This document shows positions 33,456-40,821 of a stretch of DNA of 64,000 nucleotides, piece by piece. This DNA is from Kangiella shandongensis. GTDB taxonomy: Bacteria; Pseudomonadota; Gammaproteobacteria; Enterobacterales; Kangiellaceae. Both the position numbers and the translations under genes were made by a program. Location of the stretch: the NCBI RefSeq assembly GCF_020005365.1, contig NZ_JACNML010000005.1:214761-278760 (forward strand), given 5' to 3'. The notes under the pieces are model-generated. The model did not search any database, was not told the origin of the DNA, and saw only the letters and a program-made list of their open reading frames with translations. The stretch's first letter is position 1; every line of letters starts with the position of its first letter.

Positions 33456-34250
33456 ATGAAGAAAATACTTCTAACTGCTATGGGAGCGGCATTGTTATCA
33501 GTTACTACGCCTGCTTCAGCCGATCACCAATGGGCTGACTATCATTGGGCTACATTAGGTAATGGACTGAATTTACCAGTCATTGATAGTGTCACTCCAG
33601 ATTGGCAGGATTCTTATACCGAGTCATTATCTCAGTGGGAGCAAGGCACTCCAATTGTTCATACTGAAATCAGCGCAGACGATAGTAAGAAAGCTCGAAA
33701 AAGATGTAAAGCGTCAAGCGGAAAGATGAGAGTTTGTAATGATAGCTACGGCTACAATGGCTGGGCTGGCTTGGCATCGATTAACCTCGATTCGAATGGT
33801 CATATTGTCCAGGGTACTGCTAAGATGAACGATAGTTATCTGGCGACTTCATCGACGGCTTATCGTAACCACGTGATGTGTCAGGAAATCGGTCATGTCT
33901 ATGGCTTAGGACATACCTCGGAAGATGGTTCCAGTCAGCAAACCTGTATGGACTATTCTAATGATGTAAACAGTCAATGGCCAAATTCGCATGACAGACA
34001 GTTACTGTCAGACATCTACAGCCATAACGATGGTTATGAAACAGCAGATGCCAGTGGCAGTGATAAACCTTGTCGTGGCGGCCCTAAAAAATGTGGTAGC
34101 AATTCAAATGGTGGTTTAGGCATTAAAGTCTGGCAAAAAGGGCGTGTTCAAATCCGAGTATCGCAGGGTACAGATGGCACTTTATGGGTACATCATATTA
34201 CCTTAGCCGAAGGCTACGATGATATTGTTGACGATCACGATGAACATTAA
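33456..34250 (+). CDS. Secreted metzincin-like protein with Gln in place of the first zinc His
   Basis: A 264-residue secreted protein (signal peptide 1-22, ASA cleavage). Residues 143-153 read QEIGHVYGLGH, the metzincin HExxHxxGxxH zinc motif with the first His replaced by Gln143. Glu144, His147, Gly150 and His153 are intact, and CMDYS (164-168) could be the Met-turn. It resembles a family of small matrixin-like proteins with CQE(V/I)GH; whether those are active is not known to me. CRGGPKKCG (206-214) matches the C-terminus of the subtilase two genes upstream. A 50-residue tail follows. Shine-Dalgarno CAGGGGGAAAT. Confidence 0.75.
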   Translation: MKKILLTAMGAALLSVTTPASADHQWADYHWATLGNGLNLPVIDSVTPDWQDSYTESLSQWEQGTPIVHTEISADDSKKARKRCKASSGKMRVCNDSYGYNGWAGLASINLDSNGHIVQGTAKMNDSYLATSSTAYRNHVMCQEIGHVYGLGHTSEDGSSQQTCMDYSNDVNSQWPNSHDRQLLSDIYSHNDGYETADASGSDKPCRGGPKKCGSNSNGGLGIKVWQKGRVQIRVSQGTDGTLWVHHITLAEGYDDIVDDHDEH

Positions 34251-34274
34251 TTGAGGTAAGGCTTAAAAGCATAG

Positions 34275-34300
34275 AAAGCGCTCTTCGGAGCGCTTTTTTT
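34275..34300 (+). terminator. Intrinsic terminator after the metzincin-like gene (TTCG loop)
   Basis: AAAGCGCTC (34275-34283), loop TTCG, GAGCGCTTT (34288-34296) and T-run. The core is identical to the terminator at 33301. Confidence 0.9.
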
Positions 34301-34435
34301 ACACCTCAATGGAAAAGCGTGAACTGATAAATTGAGCAAATATTAACCAGTTGCTATAACTGGTCGTTCTATGAGGAGAGCTTCTTCCATAGAACACAAC
34401 AAACTGAAGGAAAAAGGATCAAAGGGGAAAGTCAT

Positions 34436-36280
34436 ATGAAAAAATCAATCATTGCGTTAGCCGTGGGTATGAGTATTGCCGCTGGAGTCAAAGCGCAACC
34501 CACCAGTGATCAAATTATCATTAAGTATAAAGAGGGTGTCGATATAGAGGCGAAGGCGTCATCTCGGGCTATGCTTAACATGAGTGCGCGAGCAGCCGAG
34601 CAATTGCAGCACCGGAAATTTACCTTTAACAAGGGGCAGGTGATCAGGCTAAGTAAGAAACAAAGCCACCAGCAATTAAATCAATTAATCAAAAGGTTGA
34701 ATTCGGATCCGGATATCGAATTTGCCGAGATTGATGTCATGGTGAAACCATCGGCAACTGCAAACGACGAGCATTATCCTCTGCAATGGCATTATCATGA
34801 TGCAGTGGCCGGCATAAATCTGGAAGCGGCCTGGGATAGTTCGACAGGAGCAGGAACGACAGTAGCCGTATTAGATACTGGGTATCGACCTCATGTGGAC
34901 TTGGCGGCCAATATCACCGGTGGCTATGACATGATAGAAGATACTTTTGTTGCTAACGATGGCGATGGGCGGGATAGCGACGCCAGCGATCCGGGTGACT
35001 GGTACGAAGCGTTCGAGTGCGGATTTAACTTTACGGGACGTGACTCCAGCTGGCACGGTACCCACGTTGCGGGAACGGTAGCGGCGCTAACCAACAATAG
35101 TATTGGTGTGGCCGGTATTGCCCATGATGCACAGGTGGTTCCGGTTCGTGTGTTAGGCAAGTGTGGCGGCTATACCTCGGATATAGCCGATGGCATTGTC
35201 TGGGCTTCGGGTGGATCCGTATCCGGCACGCCAGCTAATGCCAACCCTGCACAGGTATTAAACTTAAGTCTCGGCGGTTCTGGCGAGTGCGGCTCTGTGA
35301 CACAGGATGCGGTTAATACCGCGCGGGCAAATGGTGCTGTGGTCGTAGTAGCGGCCGGCAATTCAAATTCTGACGTGTCGGGCTTTACGCCAGCCAACTG
35401 TAATGGCGTCATTTCGGTGGCGGCAACCAATAAGCAGGCCGATCGCGCCAGTTACTCTAACTATGGCAGTTTGATCGATATTGCTGCGCCGGGTGGTGAA
35501 AGTGGCTCTGATGGCGTAGCCTCGACCTTGAATGATGGTGCGACGACGCCGGGTAATGATATTTATGCCTACTATGCGGGAACCTCGATGGCTTCGCCGC
35601 ATGTGGCAGGCGTTGCGGCGTTAATGTTCGCCGCAAATGGGGGGTTGACGCCAGATGAGGTTGAACAGGCGATTAAAGACTCGGCAAAAGCCTTCCCCGG
35701 TGGTTCCAGCTGTAGCACCAGTAACTGTGGTGCCGGTATGCTGGATGCGGCCGCTGCGGTCGCAGCGGTGGGTGGCAGTGAGCCGCCGCAAAATGAGGCG
35801 CCGACAGCAGCATTTACGTATAGCTGTACTGACTTAAGCTGTGATTTTGATGGTTCTGCAAGCGCGGACAGTGATGGCAGTATTGTCAGTTACAACTGGT
35901 CGTTTGGTGCATCAGGAGTCAATGTCAGCCATACCTTCGCCAGTGCAGGAACTTATTCAGTAACCTTAACGGTGACAGACGATGACGGTGCTACGGGAAC
36001 GGCGACTCAGGATGTCACGGTAACCGATTCCAGTGGTGGTGACATTAATCTGAGTGCCAATGGCTATAAGGTGAAAGGACGCCATACGATTGATCTGGCA
36101 TGGAGTGGAGCCACATCAACCAATGTGGATATTTATCGTGATGGTCAGTTAATCGCGACAGTAGCGAACAGTGGTGGTTATACCGATTCGACCAACAACC
36201 GTGGTCAGGGAAGCTATAGTTACCAGGTCTGTGAGGAAGGCAATAGCACTTGTTCCGGTGAAGTGACTGTGACTTTCTAA
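34436..36280 (+). CDS. Secreted S8 subtilase with PKD and C-terminal binding-type domain
   Basis: A 614-residue subtilase. Signal peptide 1-20 (KAQP); propeptide about 24-105; Asp147 (VLDTGYRPHVD), His207 (WHGTHVAG), Ser384 (AGTSMASPHVAG). There is no PA insert. The catalytic domain is of a different branch from genes 1-3, with an insertion around EAFECGFNFTGRDSSWHG. The C-terminus has a PKD domain (about 455-535) and an Ig-like domain (ANGYKVKGRHTIDLAWSG) nearly the same as in the subtilase at 27624, so the tails have been exchanged or duplicated. Confidence 0.95.
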   Translation: MKKSIIALAVGMSIAAGVKAQPTSDQIIIKYKEGVDIEAKASSRAMLNMSARAAEQLQHRKFTFNKGQVIRLSKKQSHQQLNQLIKRLNSDPDIEFAEIDVMVKPSATANDEHYPLQWHYHDAVAGINLEAAWDSSTGAGTTVAVLDTGYRPHVDLAANITGGYDMIEDTFVANDGDGRDSDASDPGDWYEAFECGFNFTGRDSSWHGTHVAGTVAALTNNSIGVAGIAHDAQVVPVRVLGKCGGYTSDIADGIVWASGGSVSGTPANANPAQVLNLSLGGSGECGSVTQDAVNTARANGAVVVVAAGNSNSDVSGFTPANCNGVISVAATNKQADRASYSNYGSLIDIAAPGGESGSDGVASTLNDGATTPGNDIYAYYAGTSMASPHVAGVAALMFAANGGLTPDEVEQAIKDSAKAFPGGSSCSTSNCGAGMLDAAAAVAAVGGSEPPQNEAPTAAFTYSCTDLSCDFDGSASADSDGSIVSYNWSFGASGVNVSHTFASAGTYSVTLTVTDDDGATGTATQDVTVTDSSGGDINLSANGYKVKGRHTIDLAWSGATSTNVDIYRDGQLIATVANSGGYTDSTNNRGQGSYSYQVCEEGNSTCSGEVTVTF

Positions 36281-36293
36281 TCTTTGCGGTGGC

Positions 36294-36323
36294 AAAAAAG
36301 CGGATCGTTTGATCCGCTTTTTT
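36294..36323. terminator. Bidirectional intrinsic terminator
   Basis: AAAAAGCGGATC, loop GTTT, GATCCGCTTTTTT. A-run before and T-run after make it usable by the subtilase (+) and by the convergent oxygenase gene (-). Confidence 0.9.
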
Positions 36324-36336
36324 GATCAGGGCGTGG

Positions 36337-37074
36337 TTACCCCGGTTGATTGTTGTTTTGTTGCGGCTGTTGATTCTGACCATACATATCGGCTGCTCGT
36401 TGATACTGCACCCAGCTGGTGAAAATGTACTTGTCATTAGAGATAGGTTTTAAGCCACGATGAGTGTGGGTAAAACTGGCTGGTGCAATTACCAGTGAGC
36501 CTTGCTTGGGCTTACTCTTAACTTGCTGGTAGAAGAATTCGGTCTCACCACCTTCTTCAACATCGTTTAAATAAAACATCCACAGTAACGTACGGTGCAG
36601 TGAATCCTGATTCGGGTCGTTTGGATGCGGGTAGTGCTCCGAGTGCCAGTGGAAATAGCCGCCTTCGCCTTTGTTGTACTTCTGAATGTTAACCGGACCT
36701 AAGCGATAAACCGCCTGAATGAAACGGGCCAAGCTCTGGTCGTCCATTTTTTCGACGTCGACATAACTCAACTGCTCCATTTCGCCGTCCTTATTCTGAA
36801 ACATCAAGGAGACGGCTCCAGCCAGTAGAAAAGGATACTGACGCACATAGTGGATCATACCGCGCAGGACCACATTCTGCAGGTGCTGCATTTCTTCCTG
36901 CCACTCATCAGGGTAGCGGTTGATGGTAATATCGGTACTGTTCTTTTTGATTTTATCAACACCGTGCCCAGTCTCACCCTGATGTTTGTGTGGACTCTGT
37001 TCAAATTTATCAATGCATTTCTGACAAAATTCTGGGTCGAGTGCTTGTTCGTAAATATTAATAAAGCTCGACAT
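36337..37074 (-). CDS. 2-oxoglutarate/Fe(II)-dependent oxygenase (prolyl-hydroxylase-like)
   Basis: A 245-residue cytosolic protein. The double-stranded beta-helix is recognisable from HWHSEHYP (142-149), TLLWMFYLNDVEEGGETEF and GSLVIAPASFTHTHRG (192-207). Iron ligands are probably His144, Glu146 and His203 or His205, with Arg206 binding 2-oxoglutarate. HSE in place of the usual HxD is noteworthy. The C-terminus is Gln/Asn-rich. The substrate is unknown; relatives hydroxylate proteins or small molecules. It is divergent from the TRAP binding protein. Confidence 0.82.
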   Translation of the reverse strand: MSSFINIYEQALDPEFCQKCIDKFEQSPHKHQGETGHGVDKIKKNSTDITINRYPDEWQEEMQHLQNVVLRGMIHYVRQYPFLLAGAVSLMFQNKDGEMEQLSYVDVEKMDDQSLARFIQAVYRLGPVNIQKYNKGEGGYFHWHSEHYPHPNDPNQDSLHRTLLWMFYLNDVEEGGETEFFYQQVKSKPKQGSLVIAPASFTHTHRGLKPISNDKYIFTSWVQYQRAADMYGQNQQPQQNNNQPG

Positions 37075-37163
37075 GGAAAACCCCCATTACTTTTTATAAT
37101 CAAAGTTGCCTTAGCTTATTATACTCGGTACATTGTTGCCAGAAATCATCTAAAAAAGTCCGT

Positions 37164-38267
37164 ATGAAAAGAAGAAAATTTATTGGAGCGCTGGGTGCTG
37201 GAGCGGCAGTAGCTGGTTTAAGTGCTTGCTCTGGGGAAGAAAAGCAGACTCAGGCTGCGCCAGTGGAAAAGTGGGATGGCGAAGTTATTAAGTGGACCAT
37301 GATCACGACTTGGCCGAAAAACTTTGCGGGATTGGGTGAAGGTGCCGAATATTTGGCCGAGCTGATTAACACGTTGAGCGGCGGCCGTATGGAAGTCAAA
37401 GTGTATGGCTCTGGTGAATTAGTGCCGGCGTTACAGGTGTTCGAGTCGGTGGCCAGCGGTGCGGCACAGATTGGGCATGGTGCATCCTATTACTGGAAAG
37501 GTAAGTTGCCAATGACACCATTTTTTGCGGCGGTGCCGTTTGGACTGAATGCGCAGGAAATGAACGGTTGGCTGCTGCATGGTGGTGGCCTGGAACTATG
37601 GCGAGAGCTGTATGAACCTCTAGGTTTGATCCCGGAACCTTGCGGTAATACCGGGGTGCAGATGGCCGGCTGGTTTAATAAAGAAATCAACTCACTGGAT
37701 GATATTAAAGGTTTGAAAATGCGTATTCCGGGACTCGGTGGGGAAGTCTGGCGTCGCGCTGGCGGCATTCCGGTACTGATGCCGGGCAGCGAAGTCTTTA
37801 CTTCGCTGGAGACCGGCGCCATCGATGCCGCGGAATGGGTGGGACCTTATAATGACTTAGCGTTTGGTTTGTTTAAAGCAGCAAAATATTACTATTATCC
37901 GGGCTGGCATGAGCCGGGCACGACGCTTGAGGCTTTGATTAACAAAAAAGCTTACGAGGTATTGCCACAGGACTTGCAACAGATCGTGACCACCGCCTGC
38001 CGTACTGCAAATGCCGATTTATTAGCCGACTTTACCGCGAAGAATAATCAAGCCCTGCAGACCTTGATCGAGCGACACGGTGTTGAGCTTCGTGCCTTGC
38101 CACAAGATGTACTATCTGAACTTGAGTCCATATCGGAAGAAATGCTCAACGAGCAGGCCGAAACCGAGTTAGATGACAGGATCCTGCAGTCGTTTGTTGC
38201 CTTTAAACAGCAGGCAAAAGCTTGGCACCGGGTGTCAGAATTGAGCTATTACTTGGCAAGAAAGTAA
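37164..38267 (+). CDS. TRAP transporter substrate-binding protein (DctP family), orphan
   Basis: A 367-residue periplasmic binding protein. The N-terminus MKRRKFIGALGAGAAVAGLSAC combines a twin-arginine-like RRKF with a lipobox, so it is probably an exported lipoprotein. The mature part shows KWTMITTWPKNF, LPALQVFESVASGAAQIGHG, GLKMRIPGLGGEV and EVFTSLETGAIDAAEW, the DctP/TakP alpha-keto-acid-binding signature. The membrane subunits dctQ and dctM are not adjacent. Ligand unknown; 2-oxo acids are typical for this branch. Confidence 0.9.
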   Translation: MKRRKFIGALGAGAAVAGLSACSGEEKQTQAAPVEKWDGEVIKWTMITTWPKNFAGLGEGAEYLAELINTLSGGRMEVKVYGSGELVPALQVFESVASGAAQIGHGASYYWKGKLPMTPFFAAVPFGLNAQEMNGWLLHGGGLELWRELYEPLGLIPEPCGNTGVQMAGWFNKEINSLDDIKGLKMRIPGLGGEVWRRAGGIPVLMPGSEVFTSLETGAIDAAEWVGPYNDLAFGLFKAAKYYYYPGWHEPGTTLEALINKKAYEVLPQDLQQIVTTACRTANADLLADFTAKNNQALQTLIERHGVELRALPQDVLSELESISEEMLNEQAETELDDRILQSFVAFKQQAKAWHRVSELSYYLARK

Positions 38268-38293
38268 AAAAAGGGGAGCTGTTTGCAGCTCCC
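38266..38293 (-). terminator. Intrinsic terminator for ppkA (minus strand)
   Basis: GGGAGCTG (38274-38281), loop, CAGCTCCC (38286-38293). The A-run at 38266-38272 reads as a T-run on the minus strand, directly downstream of ppkA. It overlaps the stop codon of the convergent TRAP gene. Confidence 0.8.
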
Positions 38294-38327
38294 AATGTTA
38301 ACGCAGTATATAGGAAGAAAAAGGGGG

Positions 38328-40475
38328 CTAGCTTTGCTCTTTAGCCACCTGATCGAGGATTTCCCGTCCTTTCTTTAGCGTTCGGGCACCCTGACGGTAA
38401 CGTCTGCGGCTATTCAAACTGTCCGCCTGCTTAATATAAGCATTACCGAGATTGGTTTTGGTATCTCTCAGCAACTCAAAGTCCGATGGCAGTGAGTCCG
38501 CTAAAGGCTGCATTTCTTCAGCAATGCTGTCCAGAGCCTTGACCGTTTCGGCGGTTTCGATTTGATTGTTGAAATCTTCGAACGTCTTATTGTAGAAGAT
38601 TTTCGCAGCATCGTAGGGGAAGGCGACCTCTTGGTTGTCGGCAACTTCCTTTTGATAGGTTCCCAGCTTATCGGCGGCAGAAAGGTATTGCATGCTTTCA
38701 GATTTCAGCTTCTGAAATTGCTGGTTATGAGAAAAGATCTGATCACCGACCTTCTGGTACATCTGCAACTGGGCAAAGTTATTACTGTTCATAGCCTCGG
38801 TGAGCGAGGTTAGGAATAGATTTTGCGCCTGCTGGCTGATATTTGGCTGGTATTGCGGGGCAATTTGTTTCATATCGGCCTGCAAACTGTAAATATCACT
38901 GCCGTTCTCTTTTTCGGCATAATCCTGCAACTCGAGTAGGCTGTTATACTTCAATTCTAGACTGTTAAGAAGCTGATTCCGGTTGGATAGAACCTGACTC
39001 TTATAGCTCGCCAGTTGTTCGGAATCCGTCAGGTATTCTTCAGCATCGGTAAAAACAGCTAAGGCTGCCGGGTAGTTGGGGTACTTACCATTCTTTGTTT
39101 TCAGAGCTGACGCCGCCTTGTTAGAAAAGTATTCATAAATGGGCTGGCGTAACTGATTCAGTGCGCTGGCTTTATGATCTTCCGTTAAGTTGCTGAGATT
39201 ATTCAGCGCGGTATCCATCTGCTTGGTATCAGTCGCCAGGACTGCATCGAGTTTAGACTGCTCATTTTGTAGCGCTGCCAATTCAGATTTTAACGCCTTA
39301 ATTTGCGTTTGATCGGTGCTCCAAACTTTATAGCCTACAAAGCTTAGGGCGAGAATACTGGCAGCAATGAGTATTGGTTTACTGTGTTTCTTAGTCAAGC
39401 CAAGATAGAAGTTATCAACCGTTGAGGCGCGCTCGTTATGCTTTAAGGCAAGACCTTTCTTCAGTCCGTTCCAGGCAAAAACTGATAGCTTCTTGCATTT
39501 TTTTGGCTGCAAGTTCTTGGCTAAGGCTTTATCGGCCGGTTTCCGATCATAGGGATGCTTGCTAGTTAGCATTTCGTAAGTAATGCAGGCCAAACCATAA
39601 ACATCATCGCGAACGTCAATCGGTTGGTTGCTCAGCATATTGGGGCTGGCATAGGCCGGGGTAAAGCCACCAACATCAAATTCAGGCTCATCGCTGTGCG
39701 TCTGTACGGCATACTCGTCAATTTGCTGCTTTAAGGCGCGGGCGACACCGAAGTCAAAGATCTTAACGTCCTGATTATTGGTAATGAAAATATTGCTTGG
39801 TTTCAGATCGCTGTGGAGTACGCCTTTCTTGTGAGCGAAACTCAAAGCAGAAGTCATTTGTTGAACAACTTTGAGCACGCCGGCTTTGGGTAAGCCGTTT
39901 GGACGGCTGCGCTTGATCAGCTTATCGAGCGACTCGCCTTCCAGCAGTTCCATGACGATGTAACACAGGTCCTTTTCGAAAATAAAATCAAAGACCTGCA
40001 CTATATTCGGATGAGACAGTTCGCGAGTTTTCTTGGCTTCACGCTGCATGATGGTAACGGCATCCGGGTGATCGGCGAATTCGTTGCTGAGAACTTTAAC
40101 CGCAACATAAGGACTTTTGTCTCCTGCGTCCTCGGCAAACAGGTCTTTGGCTTTGTAAACCTCGCTCATGCCGCCGGCACCAAGACTCTCTACCAATTTG
40201 TAACGTTCAGACAGGGTGTCACCAATGTTCAGGTTGACCTGCTGAGAAGCATGCGTTTGTGAGCGATTACTAATGTTCTGCACAACCGTCTTATCGTCAT
40301 CCTCGTCCTCGTCAATCGGTGATGGAGGATGGGAGAGCGCCGAATCGTTCGACGATTGTGGCGAAGCTTCGGAAGCTGATGGTTCAGCGGCTACGGGCTG
40401 ATCGTGTTGGATTTCACCTTCCTGTGCTTTCTCTGAAGTTAGATTCTCTTTTTCATTATTATCTTGATCAGTCAT
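38328..40475 (-). CDS. ppkA: T6SS-associated Ser/Thr protein kinase (PpkA)
   Basis: A 715-residue membrane kinase. An acidic, Ser-rich tail (1-75) holds DDDKTVVQ with Thr63. The kinase domain covers about 92-345: LGAGGMSEVY, Lys127, Glu146, HSDLKPSN with catalytic Asp223, and DFG at 241-243. The usual HRD Arg is Ser, so this is a non-RD kinase. One membrane helix follows (about 370-388), then a coiled-coil periplasmic region to the end. PpkA phosphorylates T6SS components recognised by the FHA protein, here TagH, which is divergently encoded; PppA reverses this. Confidence 0.9.
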   Translation of the reverse strand: MTDQDNNEKENLTSEKAQEGEIQHDQPVAAEPSASEASPQSSNDSALSHPPSPIDEDEDDDKTVVQNISNRSQTHASQQVNLNIGDTLSERYKLVESLGAGGMSEVYKAKDLFAEDAGDKSPYVAVKVLSNEFADHPDAVTIMQREAKKTRELSHPNIVQVFDFIFEKDLCYIVMELLEGESLDKLIKRSRPNGLPKAGVLKVVQQMTSALSFAHKKGVLHSDLKPSNIFITNNQDVKIFDFGVARALKQQIDEYAVQTHSDEPEFDVGGFTPAYASPNMLSNQPIDVRDDVYGLACITYEMLTSKHPYDRKPADKALAKNLQPKKCKKLSVFAWNGLKKGLALKHNERASTVDNFYLGLTKKHSKPILIAASILALSFVGYKVWSTDQTQIKALKSELAALQNEQSKLDAVLATDTKQMDTALNNLSNLTEDHKASALNQLRQPIYEYFSNKAASALKTKNGKYPNYPAALAVFTDAEEYLTDSEQLASYKSQVLSNRNQLLNSLELKYNSLLELQDYAEKENGSDIYSLQADMKQIAPQYQPNISQQAQNLFLTSLTEAMNSNNFAQLQMYQKVGDQIFSHNQQFQKLKSESMQYLSAADKLGTYQKEVADNQEVAFPYDAAKIFYNKTFEDFNNQIETAETVKALDSIAEEMQPLADSLPSDFELLRDTKTNLGNAYIKQADSLNSRRRYRQGARTLKKGREILDQVAKEQS

Positions 40476-40821
40476 TTTATCCTCAAACTATTGATCAGCG
40501 GCATCCAAATCGACCTAATAATCTACATCATGTCGGAAAAATCATCAATTTATATTTTATCTTGAATAAATGTTCACATTATTTGAAATAGTAGCTTGAT
40601 TATTGCTTGTTAAATATTATTATTTATGGTCTCTGATTGGTGGAAATTAGTTAAGCGCCTAAGAAATTTAATATTTAAGTCATGGTTTCAGTGTTATTAT
40701 ATCCATGCTTACCAAGATTTTTTGAAATAAAATTAAAAAATGTGCACTATTTGGACAAATATATTTGTTCAGATGAATAAAAAATATACAAGATAATTTA
40801 TAGATATTAGGGATTTTCTGG
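40476..40821. other. AT-rich divergent promoter region of ppkA and the T6SS operon
   Basis: 346 bp without a gene, much richer in A+T than the flanking genes. It must hold the promoters of ppkA (-) and tagH-tssC (+), but no -35/-10 pair stands out enough to name. A perfect 14-bp palindrome lies at 40755-40768. The tagH Shine-Dalgarno is weak (TTAGGGA near 40807). Confidence 0.5.
40755..40768. promoter_or_regulatory. Palindrome ACAAATATATTTGT, possible operator
   Basis: A perfect 14-bp inverted repeat, 54 bp before the tagH start codon and inside AT-rich DNA. It could bind a dimeric regulator of the T6SS operon, though palindromes of this composition also arise by chance. Confidence 0.3.
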
